DNA of 5,526 nt from Planctomycetaceae bacterium (GTDB lineage Bacteria; Planctomycetota; Planctomycetia; Pirellulales; Thermoguttaceae), in the NCBI GenBank assembly GCA_031266315.1, contig JAISBG010000870.1:1-5526 (forward strand), written 5' to 3'. A model generated the notes under the pieces. The model saw only the letters and a program-made list of their open reading frames with translations, was not told the DNA's origin and made no database searches. The translations under genes were made by a program, and so were the position numbers. How positions within the stretch are numbered: position 1 is the stretch's first letter; each line of letters begins with the position of its first letter. Shown here piece after piece: positions 1-5,526 of this stretch.

Positions 1-780
1 TTTTGGGGACAAAAAACAACTTCCACTCGAAAACTGACGGAAGAAGAAATCACCCAATTATTTTCGATTCCTATTTATCGTTGTCCGACACGCCGAGCAC
101 CCGGCGCGCGTGATGGTATTTACACCGGTACTTACGGAGATGGAACAACTGGAACGAATGCTTGCGGTCCGCGTGGAGATTATACGGTTGTCGCTTATGT
201 TGATCGGTCAATAAGTGCTGCCCATTGGTCAAGAGAAGTTGGAAATCCAACCGATATCAATTGTCTCTTTGAATTACGTAGTGCGATGAGACCGGCTTTG
301 CTTCGATCAGGAAGCACTTCGTGGGCAAATTGGACTCCACGAGATACGATAGCATGGCTTTCCGACGGAACCACCAACACCATCATTTTGGGCGAAAAAC
401 ATATTCACCCCGACAATTTTCAGAAATGGGACGGAGTAACTTCTACCGTAACATCAAGTGAACCCAATGGATATTCGCAAGATTGCGCCTATTCACATTC
501 GAGTAATTTTAATTTTGGTGATGCTTGGCTTGCCCGTGCTTTTCACATACGAAATACGTTGGAGTGCTTTGGTATTTCCCGACCGTACGAAAATAAAGCG
601 GTGGATCAAGACCGAGCAAGTTTTGGAAGTTGGCATCCGGGAATATGTCAATTTTTGCTTGGTGACGGAGCCGTTTTTCCAATAAGTGTTGCCGCACCAG
701 TGGGAACTCATGCCAATAAATTGTTACTTTTAAGATTGTCCGATGTTCAAGACGGCGGAACCGTTTCACTTAACGATTGA
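1..780 (+). CDS. DUF1559 domain-containing protein, 5'-truncated by the window edge
   Basis: The reading frame is open from base 1 to the TGA at 778-780, giving 259 visible residues; the N-terminus, where a prepilin-like segment would normally lie, is outside the window. Seen directly: IYRCPTRR at visible residues 25-32 (the CP site typical of the family, in its CPxRR rather than CPSDP form), SDGTTNTIILGE at 121-132 (family motif DGTSNTIxxGE), and FGSWHPGICQFLLGDGAV at 208-225 (family motif S.HPGG...DGSV). The second Gly of HPGG is Ile here. An internal ATG at 286 is not the start, because the conserved CP motif lies upstream of it in the same frame. DUF1559 proteins are a large planctomycete family of pseudopilin-like exported proteins of unknown function. 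The gene converges on the esterase gene. Family assignment is firm; biochemical role is unknown. Confidence 0.9.
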   Translation, partial: FWGQKTTSTRKLTEEEITQLFSIPIYRCPTRRAPGARDGIYTGTYGDGTTGTNACGPRGDYTVVAYVDRSISAAHWSREVGNPTDINCLFELRSAMRPALLRSGSTSWANWTPRDTIAWLSDGTTNTIILGEKHIHPDNFQKWDGVTSTVTSSEPNGYSQDCAYSHSSNFNFGDAWLARAFHIRNTLECFGISRPYENKAVDQDRASFGSWHPGICQFLLGDGAVFPISVAAPVGTHANKLLLLRLSDVQDGGTVSLND

Positions 781-810
781 AATATACTATTCCCTATTAA
801 ACGCGAAAAG

Positions 811-959
811 AGGTGGACTATTTATCAAAAAGCCCGCTGGGCGGGAGTCTTACTCGACTCCAAAATGGTGGGCAACACCATTGGCCATCGTTAATCCGGT
901 TCACTGTCGGCGAGGACGCCGACGCGACCTTTTAGTAAATAGCGAAAGGTTGCCCACCT
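811..959. repeat. Composite multi-hairpin element with imperfect terminal inverted repeats
   Basis: The ends are inverted copies: aggtgg (811-816) pairs with ccacct (954-959), ctattta (818-824) with taaatag (936-942), and aaaag (828-832) with ctttt (929-933); the right end carries about 10 extra bases. Inside lie consecutive small hairpins: cccgc/gcggg (833-837/841-845), gagtc/gactc (845-849/856-860), aatggtg/caccatt (864-870/876-882) and gtcggcg/cgccgac (906-912/917-923, loop agga). A 10-bp perfect inverted repeat, ggtgggcaac/gttgcccacc (867-876/949-958), competes with some of these. It looks like a dispersed, non-coding, MITE-like or structured intergenic repeat. No target-site duplication was recognised, and copy number cannot be judged from one window. 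Confidence 0.6.
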
Positions 960-983
960 GATAATTGCCTGCTTTTAACGGAA

Positions 984-1097
984 ATTCGCAACTTCATTTT
1001 TAGCACACAGAGAACACATATCTGAAGGATTATTACAAATATTTACGTTCATCCTTCAAATCAGTGGTCTCTGCGTGCTAAAAATGGAGTTGCGAAT
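984..1097. repeat. Long inverted repeat (47-nt arms, 20-nt loop) between convergent genes
   Basis: Arms 984-1030 and 1051-1097 are reverse complements without gaps: 41 of 47 positions are Watson-Crick pairs, one more (994/1087) is T-G on the plus strand, and mismatches fall at 1007/1074, 1014/1067, 1018/1063, 1019/1062 and 1022/1059. The outermost 23 positions (984-1006 with 1075-1097) pair fully apart from the one T-G. The right arm ends 20 bases before the esterase stop codon (1118-1120), so a read-through transcript from either side would fold into a very stable hairpin. Possible roles are bidirectional transcription end, 3'-end protection, or simply a dispersed repeat; no U-tract follows on either strand. 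Confidence 0.75.
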
Positions 1098-1117
1098 ATT
1101 TCACTGAATAATTAATT

Positions 1118-3331
1118 CTATTCTGTTTCGACGAAGATCATCAGTTGACCGCCGGAATAATTTTGAGCGGATCGACTGAATGTCCAGTCAGGATTTCCGT
1201 TACTTGCCGGATTGTTGCCGATACCAACTTCACAACCGTTTCCGGCTGCAAAATTATTGAACGCAAAAATCGTTTGCTTTTTGGCAAAGTTATGAATCTG
1301 CATGGAACCGTAACCCGGAGAAACTGTTGGACTCATTTGGTCGCCGAAATCGAATTTTTGATCGTCGGCTCCCGCAATACCGGATGTGTTGGGGGCGGCA
1401 TAATTACAGTCCCAAAATTCAACGTTACAACCGTCGGCAAATGTTCCCGTTTCAATACCGGAAACATTGGAAGAAACCGTAACATCAGAGATTTGTTTTT
1501 GAAACCTTGCTCCCGAAGACTTCGTCGGAACTCCGAGTTTGGCAAGATTCGTATCCAACGGCGGCATCGTTACAAAAACAAATTGTTCTTTGCCGTCTTT
1601 CGGTTTAAGGTACAAAAAATAACCAACCCGTTTGATTTTGCCGACAATTTCACGACTCTTATCCGTTTTGTAATTGAGTTGCGTTTTGTCGCCGGTTACC
1701 GTTGGTTTTGTCGGATCGAAACTGTAAAGGAGTTTGAAATTTTTACCTTCAGGAATTAAGGTATCAAAAGTTCCGCGTTCAGGAATTTCACCAGCGCGAA
1801 ACGCTCCGAGTTGAAGCCCCGCCTCGTTTTGAACATTCGGTTCAGCGGTTTGATCCCACGCAAAACGTACCGCATAAGGTGTTTCAACATTAGCGTTTTT
1901 CAGAATAATTGTTACACCGTCGATTGTTGCTTCCGCCTTATGATAGACACCGTCAACTCCGGTAATTTCAAACCAATCAGGGCTTTTTCCGTCACGGGTT
2001 TTGAGTTCTTGGGCATTTTTGAACGAAAGAACAACATTGGAACCGTCGATGTCCATTTTCTCCAGTTCCGGCGATGCGGCGGCAATATCCGTTTTGCCGT
2101 AAGTCCGGCTCAATGCCAGCAACGCAAGACGTTGCCCAACCAGTTTTTTACGCGGCGGATGAATATCTTTAATATTCGTTACTAAATCATTGATCACCGC
2201 CATTCCGGTTTTCGGCAACGATTTTTCGACAGAGGCTTGCGCTTCCCAAAAATACGCCAATCGCGTTGAATCGCCTCCATAGGTGAAAGGAGCAAGTTGA
2301 ACGTAATAAAAACCGAGATCAGGGTTGTTAAAAACAGTTCGCCAACCTTGAATAAGAGCCTTCATTTTTTCGGCGTAAACCATTCCTTCGGACATATTGG
2401 ATTCACCCTGATACCAGATCGCTCCGCGTAACGCTAACGGCGCAAACGGATGAACCATCGCGTTATGAAGAACCGTCGGTTGTTGCTGATTGACGTAAGG
2501 AACGAGTTGTCCCGGAAAAACCGGCGGCGGAACAATCATTTTTGTTTCCGCTAGATTTTTTTCGGAAGTTTCAAGCCATGTTTTGTATTCGGCAAGCGTT
2601 TTTGTAACAAGTGTTTTGTGAAACGTTGACGTCGGGTCTTTGGCGGCGACATCTTCCGCAATCTGTGAAAGAGTCGGAATTGATTGAAAACCAACCGGCG
2701 GAGTCCATGGTTCAATCCGTGTCCCGCCCCATGAGGAGTTGATGAGTCCCACCGGAACATCCAAATCCGCGTTTATTTTCTGACCGAAATAATAACCGAC
2801 CGCAGAAAAATTCGGAATATTTTCGGCGTTACATAATTTCCAGCCTGCGGACAATTTATCCTGCGGTGTTTGTTTCCACGCTTTGGCAACCTGAAAAAGT
2901 CGGATTTTCGGATTCGTAACATTAGGCAATTCGTCGTTATACTCGGCAGATCGGGACATCGTCCATTCCATGTTGGATTGACCGGAACAAAGCCAAACTT
3001 CGCCAACCAACACGTTTTCGAGTTTCAATTCGTTTTTGCCTTTAACGGTCAATGTGAATGGACCGCCAGCCTTGAGTGGTTCGAGTTGTACCGACCAACG
3101 ACCATCGGCACCGGCTTCTGTTGCCGGATTTTGACCTTCAAACGAAACGGTAACTTTTTCGCCCGGTTCTGCCCAACCCCACACGGGAACATTCATTTCC
3201 CGTTGCAAAACCATGTCGGACGCAAAGATTTCAGGCAACCGAACATCAGCACGTAAATCTGTTACGAGCAACAATGTTACCGCAATACCGCCAAGAACAA
3301 CAAAAAAATCAGACACAAATTTAATTTTCAT
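1118..3331 (-). CDS. Secreted sialate O-acetylesterase-like SGNH esterase with extra C-terminal domain
   Basis: 737 residues. Signal peptide at about 1-28 (Lys2, Lys4, then a hydrophobic run ending near LRA|DV), so the enzyme is exported. An N-terminal beta-sandwich-like part follows (about 30-108), then the SGNH/SASA-type catalytic region (about 110-410): GQSNME at 117-122 with the nucleophile Ser119, SSWGGTRIEPW at 199-209, WYQGESN at 306-312, and DIHPPRKKLVGQRLAL from 389 with catalytic His391. A beta-rich part (about 420-515) precedes an uncharacterised module at about 530-737. The family removes O-acetyl groups from sialic acids; related enzymes act on acetylated plant polysaccharides, so the exact substrate is open. 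The start at 3331 was chosen over an upstream in-frame ATG (3403) because it has AGGAG 8 nt upstream and leads directly into the signal peptide. Stop is TAG. Confidence 0.92.
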   Translation of the reverse strand: MKIKFVSDFFVVLGGIAVTLLLVTDLRADVRLPEIFASDMVLQREMNVPVWGWAEPGEKVTVSFEGQNPATEAGADGRWSVQLEPLKAGGPFTLTVKGKNELKLENVLVGEVWLCSGQSNMEWTMSRSAEYNDELPNVTNPKIRLFQVAKAWKQTPQDKLSAGWKLCNAENIPNFSAVGYYFGQKINADLDVPVGLINSSWGGTRIEPWTPPVGFQSIPTLSQIAEDVAAKDPTSTFHKTLVTKTLAEYKTWLETSEKNLAETKMIVPPPVFPGQLVPYVNQQQPTVLHNAMVHPFAPLALRGAIWYQGESNMSEGMVYAEKMKALIQGWRTVFNNPDLGFYYVQLAPFTYGGDSTRLAYFWEAQASVEKSLPKTGMAVINDLVTNIKDIHPPRKKLVGQRLALLALSRTYGKTDIAAASPELEKMDIDGSNVVLSFKNAQELKTRDGKSPDWFEITGVDGVYHKAEATIDGVTIILKNANVETPYAVRFAWDQTAEPNVQNEAGLQLGAFRAGEIPERGTFDTLIPEGKNFKLLYSFDPTKPTVTGDKTQLNYKTDKSREIVGKIKRVGYFLYLKPKDGKEQFVFVTMPPLDTNLAKLGVPTKSSGARFQKQISDVTVSSNVSGIETGTFADGCNVEFWDCNYAAPNTSGIAGADDQKFDFGDQMSPTVSPGYGSMQIHNFAKKQTIFAFNNFAAGNGCEVGIGNNPASNGNPDWTFSRSAQNYSGGQLMIFVETE

Positions 3332-3339
3332 AGAAAAAA

Positions 3340-3344
3340 CTCCT
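3340..3344 (-). promoter_or_regulatory. Ribosome binding site of the esterase gene
   Basis: Plus-strand ctcct reads AGGAG on the minus strand and lies 8 nt upstream of the ATG at 3331-3329. It decides the start: the alternative would add 24 hydrophobic residues in front of an already complete signal peptide. Confidence 0.8.
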
Positions 3345-3392
3345 GTTGAAAATTTGAAAAAACATAAAATGGTAAAACCAACAAGGAAAGTC

Positions 3393-3398
3393 ATTATA
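3393..3398 (-). promoter_or_regulatory. Possible -10 element upstream of the esterase gene
   Basis: Plus-strand attata reads TATAAT on the minus strand, about 60 bases before the esterase start. At the usual 17-nt spacing the -35 position (3416-3421) reads TTTCAT, a poor match, and the area is AT-rich enough for chance hits. Promoter architecture in planctomycetes is also poorly defined, so this is only a candidate. Confidence 0.25.
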
Positions 3399-3539
3399 AT
3401 CAATACAATCGTTCCATGAAATCCCCCTGTTTTTTCAATACCGGTTTTTTCCTAAAAATAAAGATTGTATCAAAAAATGTTGTTGATCAGTCGGTAATGA
3501 CCTCAAAATTACGAAACGATCAGTATTGTTCAAAGAAAT

Positions 3540-3553
3540 GTAACTCATGTTAC
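3540..3553. repeat. Short palindrome gtaac-tcat-gttac
   Basis: A perfect 5-bp dyad with a 4-nt centre, in the AT-rich part of the spacer upstream of the esterase gene. It could be a protein-binding dyad or chance; nothing else in the window repeats it clearly. Confidence 0.3.
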
Positions 3554-3570
3554 GCACCGTCGGTAAAACA

Positions 3571-3596
3571 TATATCAACATCGGAATTTTGATATA
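3571..3596. repeat. AT-rich inverted repeat tatatcaa / ttgatata
   Basis: Perfect 8-bp arms at 3571-3578 and 3589-3596 with a 10-nt centre. It lies about 240 bases upstream of the esterase start, between the repeat block and the presumed promoter area. An operator-like site is possible, but AT-rich dyads of this length are not strong evidence alone. Confidence 0.4.
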
Positions 3597-3646
3597 AAAG
3601 TCATTGAAAATGGCTAAAAATGCCAGTAGGATTGCAAGTTCTCCTC

Positions 3647-3825
3647 CGCCCTGCAAGGGCAATGCGTAACAACCCACCGCAACGCGGTGGGTTAAAGCAC
3701 ACCCGTAAATTCGCCCTGCAAGGGCAATGCCAATCCGCTTTGCACTGCCCTTACAGGGCGATTGCTGGGGGGAACTGCTACCCACCGCGTTGCGGTGGGT
3801 TGTTATGCGTTGCCCCTAAAGGGGC
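3647..3825. repeat. Mirrored palindrome block: six hairpins symmetric about one axis
   Basis: Outer arms 3657-3692 and 3780-3815 pair along 36 positions (34 Watson-Crick, 2 G-T), and inner arms 3712-3730 and 3742-3760 pair at 17 of 19; both pairs share the same axis near 3736. Each arm also folds on itself: gccct/agggc (3648-3660), aacccaccgc/gcggtgggtt (3671-3680/3684-3693, loop aac), gccct/agggc (3713-3725), gccct/agggc (3747-3759), acccaccgc/gcggtgggt (3780-3788/3792-3800, loop gtt) and gcccc/ggggc (3812-3825). The 19-bp unit at 3647-3665 is repeated directly at 3712-3730. This resembles dispersed intergenic palindromic repeats of the REP/BIME or MITE kind. It could act downstream of the lipoprotein gene as a transcript end, but has no U-tract. 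Confidence 0.8.
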
Positions 3826-3877
3826 GAAGGAAAAACTAATATTTAGTCTCTGCGTAACATAAGATGTAATATTTATT

Positions 3878-4312
3878 CTATTTTTTCAAACCTTCCAGTT
3901 GGAAAACGTATTCCTGTTGCTCTTTCGTAACAGCGATTGTTTCTTTCGATTGACCCGGCAGGTACTTTTTCGGAATCAGCGGCGGCGGTTCGTTCATATC
4001 TATCGGTTTGTCCAACTTCTTAAACGAAACAATATAGTTGCCGGGAACAACTCCGCCGAAAACAGAACTCGTTGTCATTGTTGCCTTTCCCTCATTGTTT
4101 GTTTTTCCGCCGGCACTCCATTTATTGACTTGTTTATCTTCAGGAATCATCATCACACCGACTCCTTCCATCACTTCGCCTCCGAATGTAACAGAAATAG
4201 TACACGGTGTCAATTCCGGCAAATCGGCGGGACGTTTCGGTCCCCAATGGCAACCGGTCAATAAAAAAACGATAACTGATAAACAAATGATTGTTGTGAA
4301 AGATAATTTCAT
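3878..4312 (-). CDS. Small lipoprotein, carboxypeptidase-regulatory-like (transthyretin-like) type
   Basis: 144 residues. A lipoprotein signal is visible: Lys2, hydrophobic run at about 5-18, and lipobox LLTGC with the lipidated Cys21, so the mature protein should be membrane-anchored on the outer face of the inner membrane or moved to the outer membrane. The mature part has the pattern of small planctomycete lipoproteins with a regulatory-like beta-sandwich: CTISVTFGGEVMEGVGVMMI (about 37-56), a GKTNNEGKATMTT turn (about 69-81), and GVVPGNYIVSFKK (about 87-99), then a proline-rich loop and KYLPGQSKETIAV before the last strand. The role is unknown. It starts 54 nt after the stop of the DUF1559 gene on the same strand, a common pairing in these bacteria, so co-transcription is likely. 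The ribosome binding site is weak (a GGA about 12 nt before the ATG in A-rich sequence). Confidence 0.8.
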   Translation of the reverse strand: MKLSFTTIICLSVIVFLLTGCHWGPKRPADLPELTPCTISVTFGGEVMEGVGVMMIPEDKQVNKWSAGGKTNNEGKATMTTSSVFGGVVPGNYIVSFKKLDKPIDMNEPPPLIPKKYLPGQSKETIAVTKEQQEYVFQLEGLKK

Positions 4313-4366
4313 TTTGTTTTTTTGTCCAAAATTCGTTTTTGTATTTTTGTGATAAAAAAAATCAAT

Positions 4367-5526
4367 CTATAACCCGGATTTGACAAGACCGGAATCAACT
4401 TTACCATAATTTCGCCAAACATTCAAAGAAACATTGTCTGAAACAAACCGAACACTTCCATCTCCTAATGTTACATTAACACCGCCGGTATGAAAACTTC
4501 GGGCGGCATAATAACCGTAAACCGACCTCCAACCTAAATCGGGATGAAGCGGATTCGGAGTGCTATATGTTGAAAAAAGTGTTGCCGGAGCGCGAGCGGT
4601 AAGCCAAAGATAACCTCGCCAACCGAAAAATTCGCTGGCACCGAGAACGGCAGCATCAAGATCGAGAGGTTCCGTAAGCCCACATCCTCCCGGATAGTCT
4701 TTAAAATTCGTATTGTCACCCGCCAATTCCTCTAAACCGCTTCGTAACCAAGGTTGGTCTCCGGGATGTCCGGGAGCAGAGTCTCTTGGTGTTCCGTCAC
4801 CGACGATTGCCTCACTTAAAACAATTACGTTACTTGTTCCGTCGGTCATGGATTCGAAACCAATAAACGAATCGTCGTAAAAAGTTCCATCTGTCCGAAA
4901 AAAAATGTCGTAATTTGTTCCGGTAGCGGAACCAATACAACACATATAATTGTTCGTTGCTGTTGGGGTAATTGCTGTTACTGTTGCTGACGGACAATCC
5001 GACATATCATTAGCAATTGCCGTCGTCAAATTAGAAGCCGGATCGGAAGGGCAACGAAACGAGGTAACCGGAACTTGTGAAACCATGCTTGCCGAATCAG
5101 CAACGGCTTTATTAAAAGGTTCACATTTACCAAATATCCAATTGGTTGTCGTACTCCCTTTGGGTAAACTCTCGTAGAGTGCAGATTGTTCCATGTAAGG
5201 CAACAACCAAAAGTGAGGCGACAAAAGTTGTCCGCCGGGGCAACAGATTGACCCGTTAGAACGTGTTGTCCGCGCCGCCAACCCCGGCAATGCGTTCAAT
5301 GCCGCATGGTAATTATGCAGCGCAATCCCATACTGTTTTTGATTGTTGTTACATTGTATTCGCCTTGCCGCTTCGCGTGCTGCCTGCACTGCCGGAAGCA
5401 GCAGAGCAATTAACACGCCGATAATCGCAATCACCACCAGAAGTTCTACCAGCGTAAACGCGGAGAAAAGTAAAGAATGGGAATTGAGAAGGTTAGAAAA
5501 TCCATTGCGATTTTCTTTTAATTCTT
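4367..5526 (-). CDS. DUF1559 domain-containing protein with prepilin-like N-terminus, 5' end beyond the window
   Basis: The frame is open from the right edge to the TAG at 4369-4367, giving 385 visible residues. Visible residues 23-46 carry the type IV prepilin/pseudopilin segment [14 protein letters not shown] with Glu27 at the +5 position, running into [13 protein letters not shown] (44-55). Then come the family motifs: [34 protein letters not shown], and [20 protein letters not shown] near the C-terminus. Nine Cys residues, including two CC pairs, suggest disulfides outside the cytoplasm. A GTG at 5437 is a poor start because it falls inside the hydrophobic helix. No in-frame ATG occurs between the helix and the edge; the ATG at 5505 is out of frame and hits a stop after 19 codons. 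The residue before FTLVE is Ala rather than the usual Gly. The family is exported and pseudopilin-like, with unknown function. It probably leads the unit with the lipoprotein gene. Confidence 0.93.
   Translation of the reverse strand, partial: ELKENRNGFSNLLNSHSLLFSAFTLVELLVVIAIIGVLIALLLPAVQAAREAARRIQCNNNQKQYGIALHNYHAALNALPGLAARTTRSNGSICCPGGQLLSPHFWLLPYMEQSALYESLPKGSTTTNWIFGKCEPFNKAVADSASMVSQVPVTSFRCPSDPASNLTTAIANDMSDCPSATVTAITPTATNNYMCCIGSATGTNYDIFFRTDGTFYDDSFIGFESMTDGTSNVIVLSEAIVGDGTPRDSAPGHPGDQPWLRSGLEELAGDNTNFKDYPGGCGLTEPLDLDAAVLGASEFFGWRGYLWLTARAPATLFSTYSTPNPLHPDLGWRSVYGYYAARSFHTGGVNVTLGDGSVRFVSDNVSLNVWRNYGKVDSGLVKSGL

Larger units (their letters stand above)
781..1117. other. Convergent intergenic region without a gene
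   Basis: These 337 bases separate the stop of the plus-strand DUF1559 gene from the stop of the minus-strand esterase gene. I see no credible coding sequence here. The space is almost filled by two independent inverted-repeat structures, 811-959 and 984-1097, listed separately. Either could help end transcription from one or both sides, but neither is followed by a clear run of T, so no classical intrinsic terminator can be assigned. Confidence 0.75.
3332..3877. other. 546-bp non-coding spacer between lipoprotein and esterase genes
   Basis: No convincing gene lies here; open frames on both strands cross the palindromic repeats, lack family motifs and read as repeat-derived. From the esterase side it holds the ribosome binding site and possible -10, then about 200 bases of AT-rich sequence with two small palindromes (3540-3553 and 3571-3596), then the GC-rich mirrored repeat block 3647-3825, and finally an AT-rich tail next to the lipoprotein stop. 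The length and the structured block suggest that the esterase gene has its own promoter rather than being co-transcribed with the lipoprotein gene. Confidence 0.7.

Noticed and set aside
831..860. Intrinsic terminator of the first DUF1559 gene at the cccgc/gcggg hairpin
   Set aside because: An A-tract precedes a GC stem, but no run of T follows it, so it is kept only as part of the composite repeat.
743..961. 72-codon plus-strand open frame across the end of the first DUF1559 gene
   Set aside because: It overlaps the real gene end and then translates the composite palindrome; no family motif, no ribosome binding site, and the repeat explains the open frame.
1145..1759. 204-codon plus-strand open frame opposite the esterase gene
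   Set aside because: It lies antisense to a gene with clear domains, signal peptide and ribosome binding site; no recognisable motifs of its own. The same applies to the shorter antisense frames at 1811-2185 and 2870-3256.
3332..3403. Upstream ATG at 3403 as start of the esterase
   Set aside because: It would add 24 hydrophobic residues before a complete signal peptide, and the AGGAG site serves the ATG at 3331.
3435..3785. 116-codon minus-strand open frame in the spacer
   Set aside because: Its N-terminal half is the translated mirrored repeat block and the rest is AT-rich spacer; such frames are typical spurious calls over palindromic repeats.
3647..3825. CRISPR array
   Set aside because: The repeated units are inverted and self-complementary about one axis, not regular direct repeats with unique spacers, and no cas gene is present.
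3620..3862. 80-codon plus-strand open frame in the spacer
   Set aside because: Almost entirely translated repeat; composition is unlike a real protein and it opposes the other open frame over the same repeats.
5435..5437. GTG at 5437 as start of the right-hand DUF1559 protein
   Set aside because: It cuts the conserved prepilin segment in half; the in-frame upstream codons encode FTLVELL and the frame stays open to the window edge.

Overview
The window looks like a piece of a planctomycete chromosome, probably from a low-to-moderate GC member of the Pirellulales/Thermoguttaceae type. This is inferred from two DUF1559 proteins (one with the type IV prepilin-like segment [14 protein letters not shown]), a small lipoprotein of the kind that often sits beside DUF1559 genes, and a secreted sialate O-acetylesterase-like enzyme with a long C-terminal extension. 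No rRNA, tRNA, CRISPR array, transposase or phage gene was found.

Layout: (1) 1-780, plus strand, the C-terminal part of a DUF1559 protein whose start lies left of the window. (2) 781-1117, a convergent intergenic region with two separate inverted-repeat structures: a multi-hairpin element (811-959) and a long hairpin with 47-nt arms (984-1097). (3) 1118-3331, minus strand, an exported SGNH-type esterase of 737 residues with a clear ribosome binding site. (4) 3332-3877, a 546-bp non-coding stretch holding a likely leader/promoter area, some AT-rich palindromes, and a striking 3647-3825 block in which six hairpins are mirrored about one axis near 3736. (5) 3878-4312, minus strand, a small lipoprotein. 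(6) 4367 to the right edge, minus strand, a second DUF1559 protein with the prepilin-like N-terminus; its start lies beyond the window.

The second DUF1559 gene and the lipoprotein gene are 54 nt apart on the same strand and probably form one transcription unit. All four products are predicted to be exported or envelope-anchored, so the region looks like ordinary planctomycete cell-surface functions separated by repeat-rich spacers. I see no convincing new multi-gene system. The parts most worth following up are the mirrored palindrome block, the two intergenic inverted repeats, the unusual leader of the right-hand DUF1559 protein, and the uncharacterised C-terminal module of the esterase.
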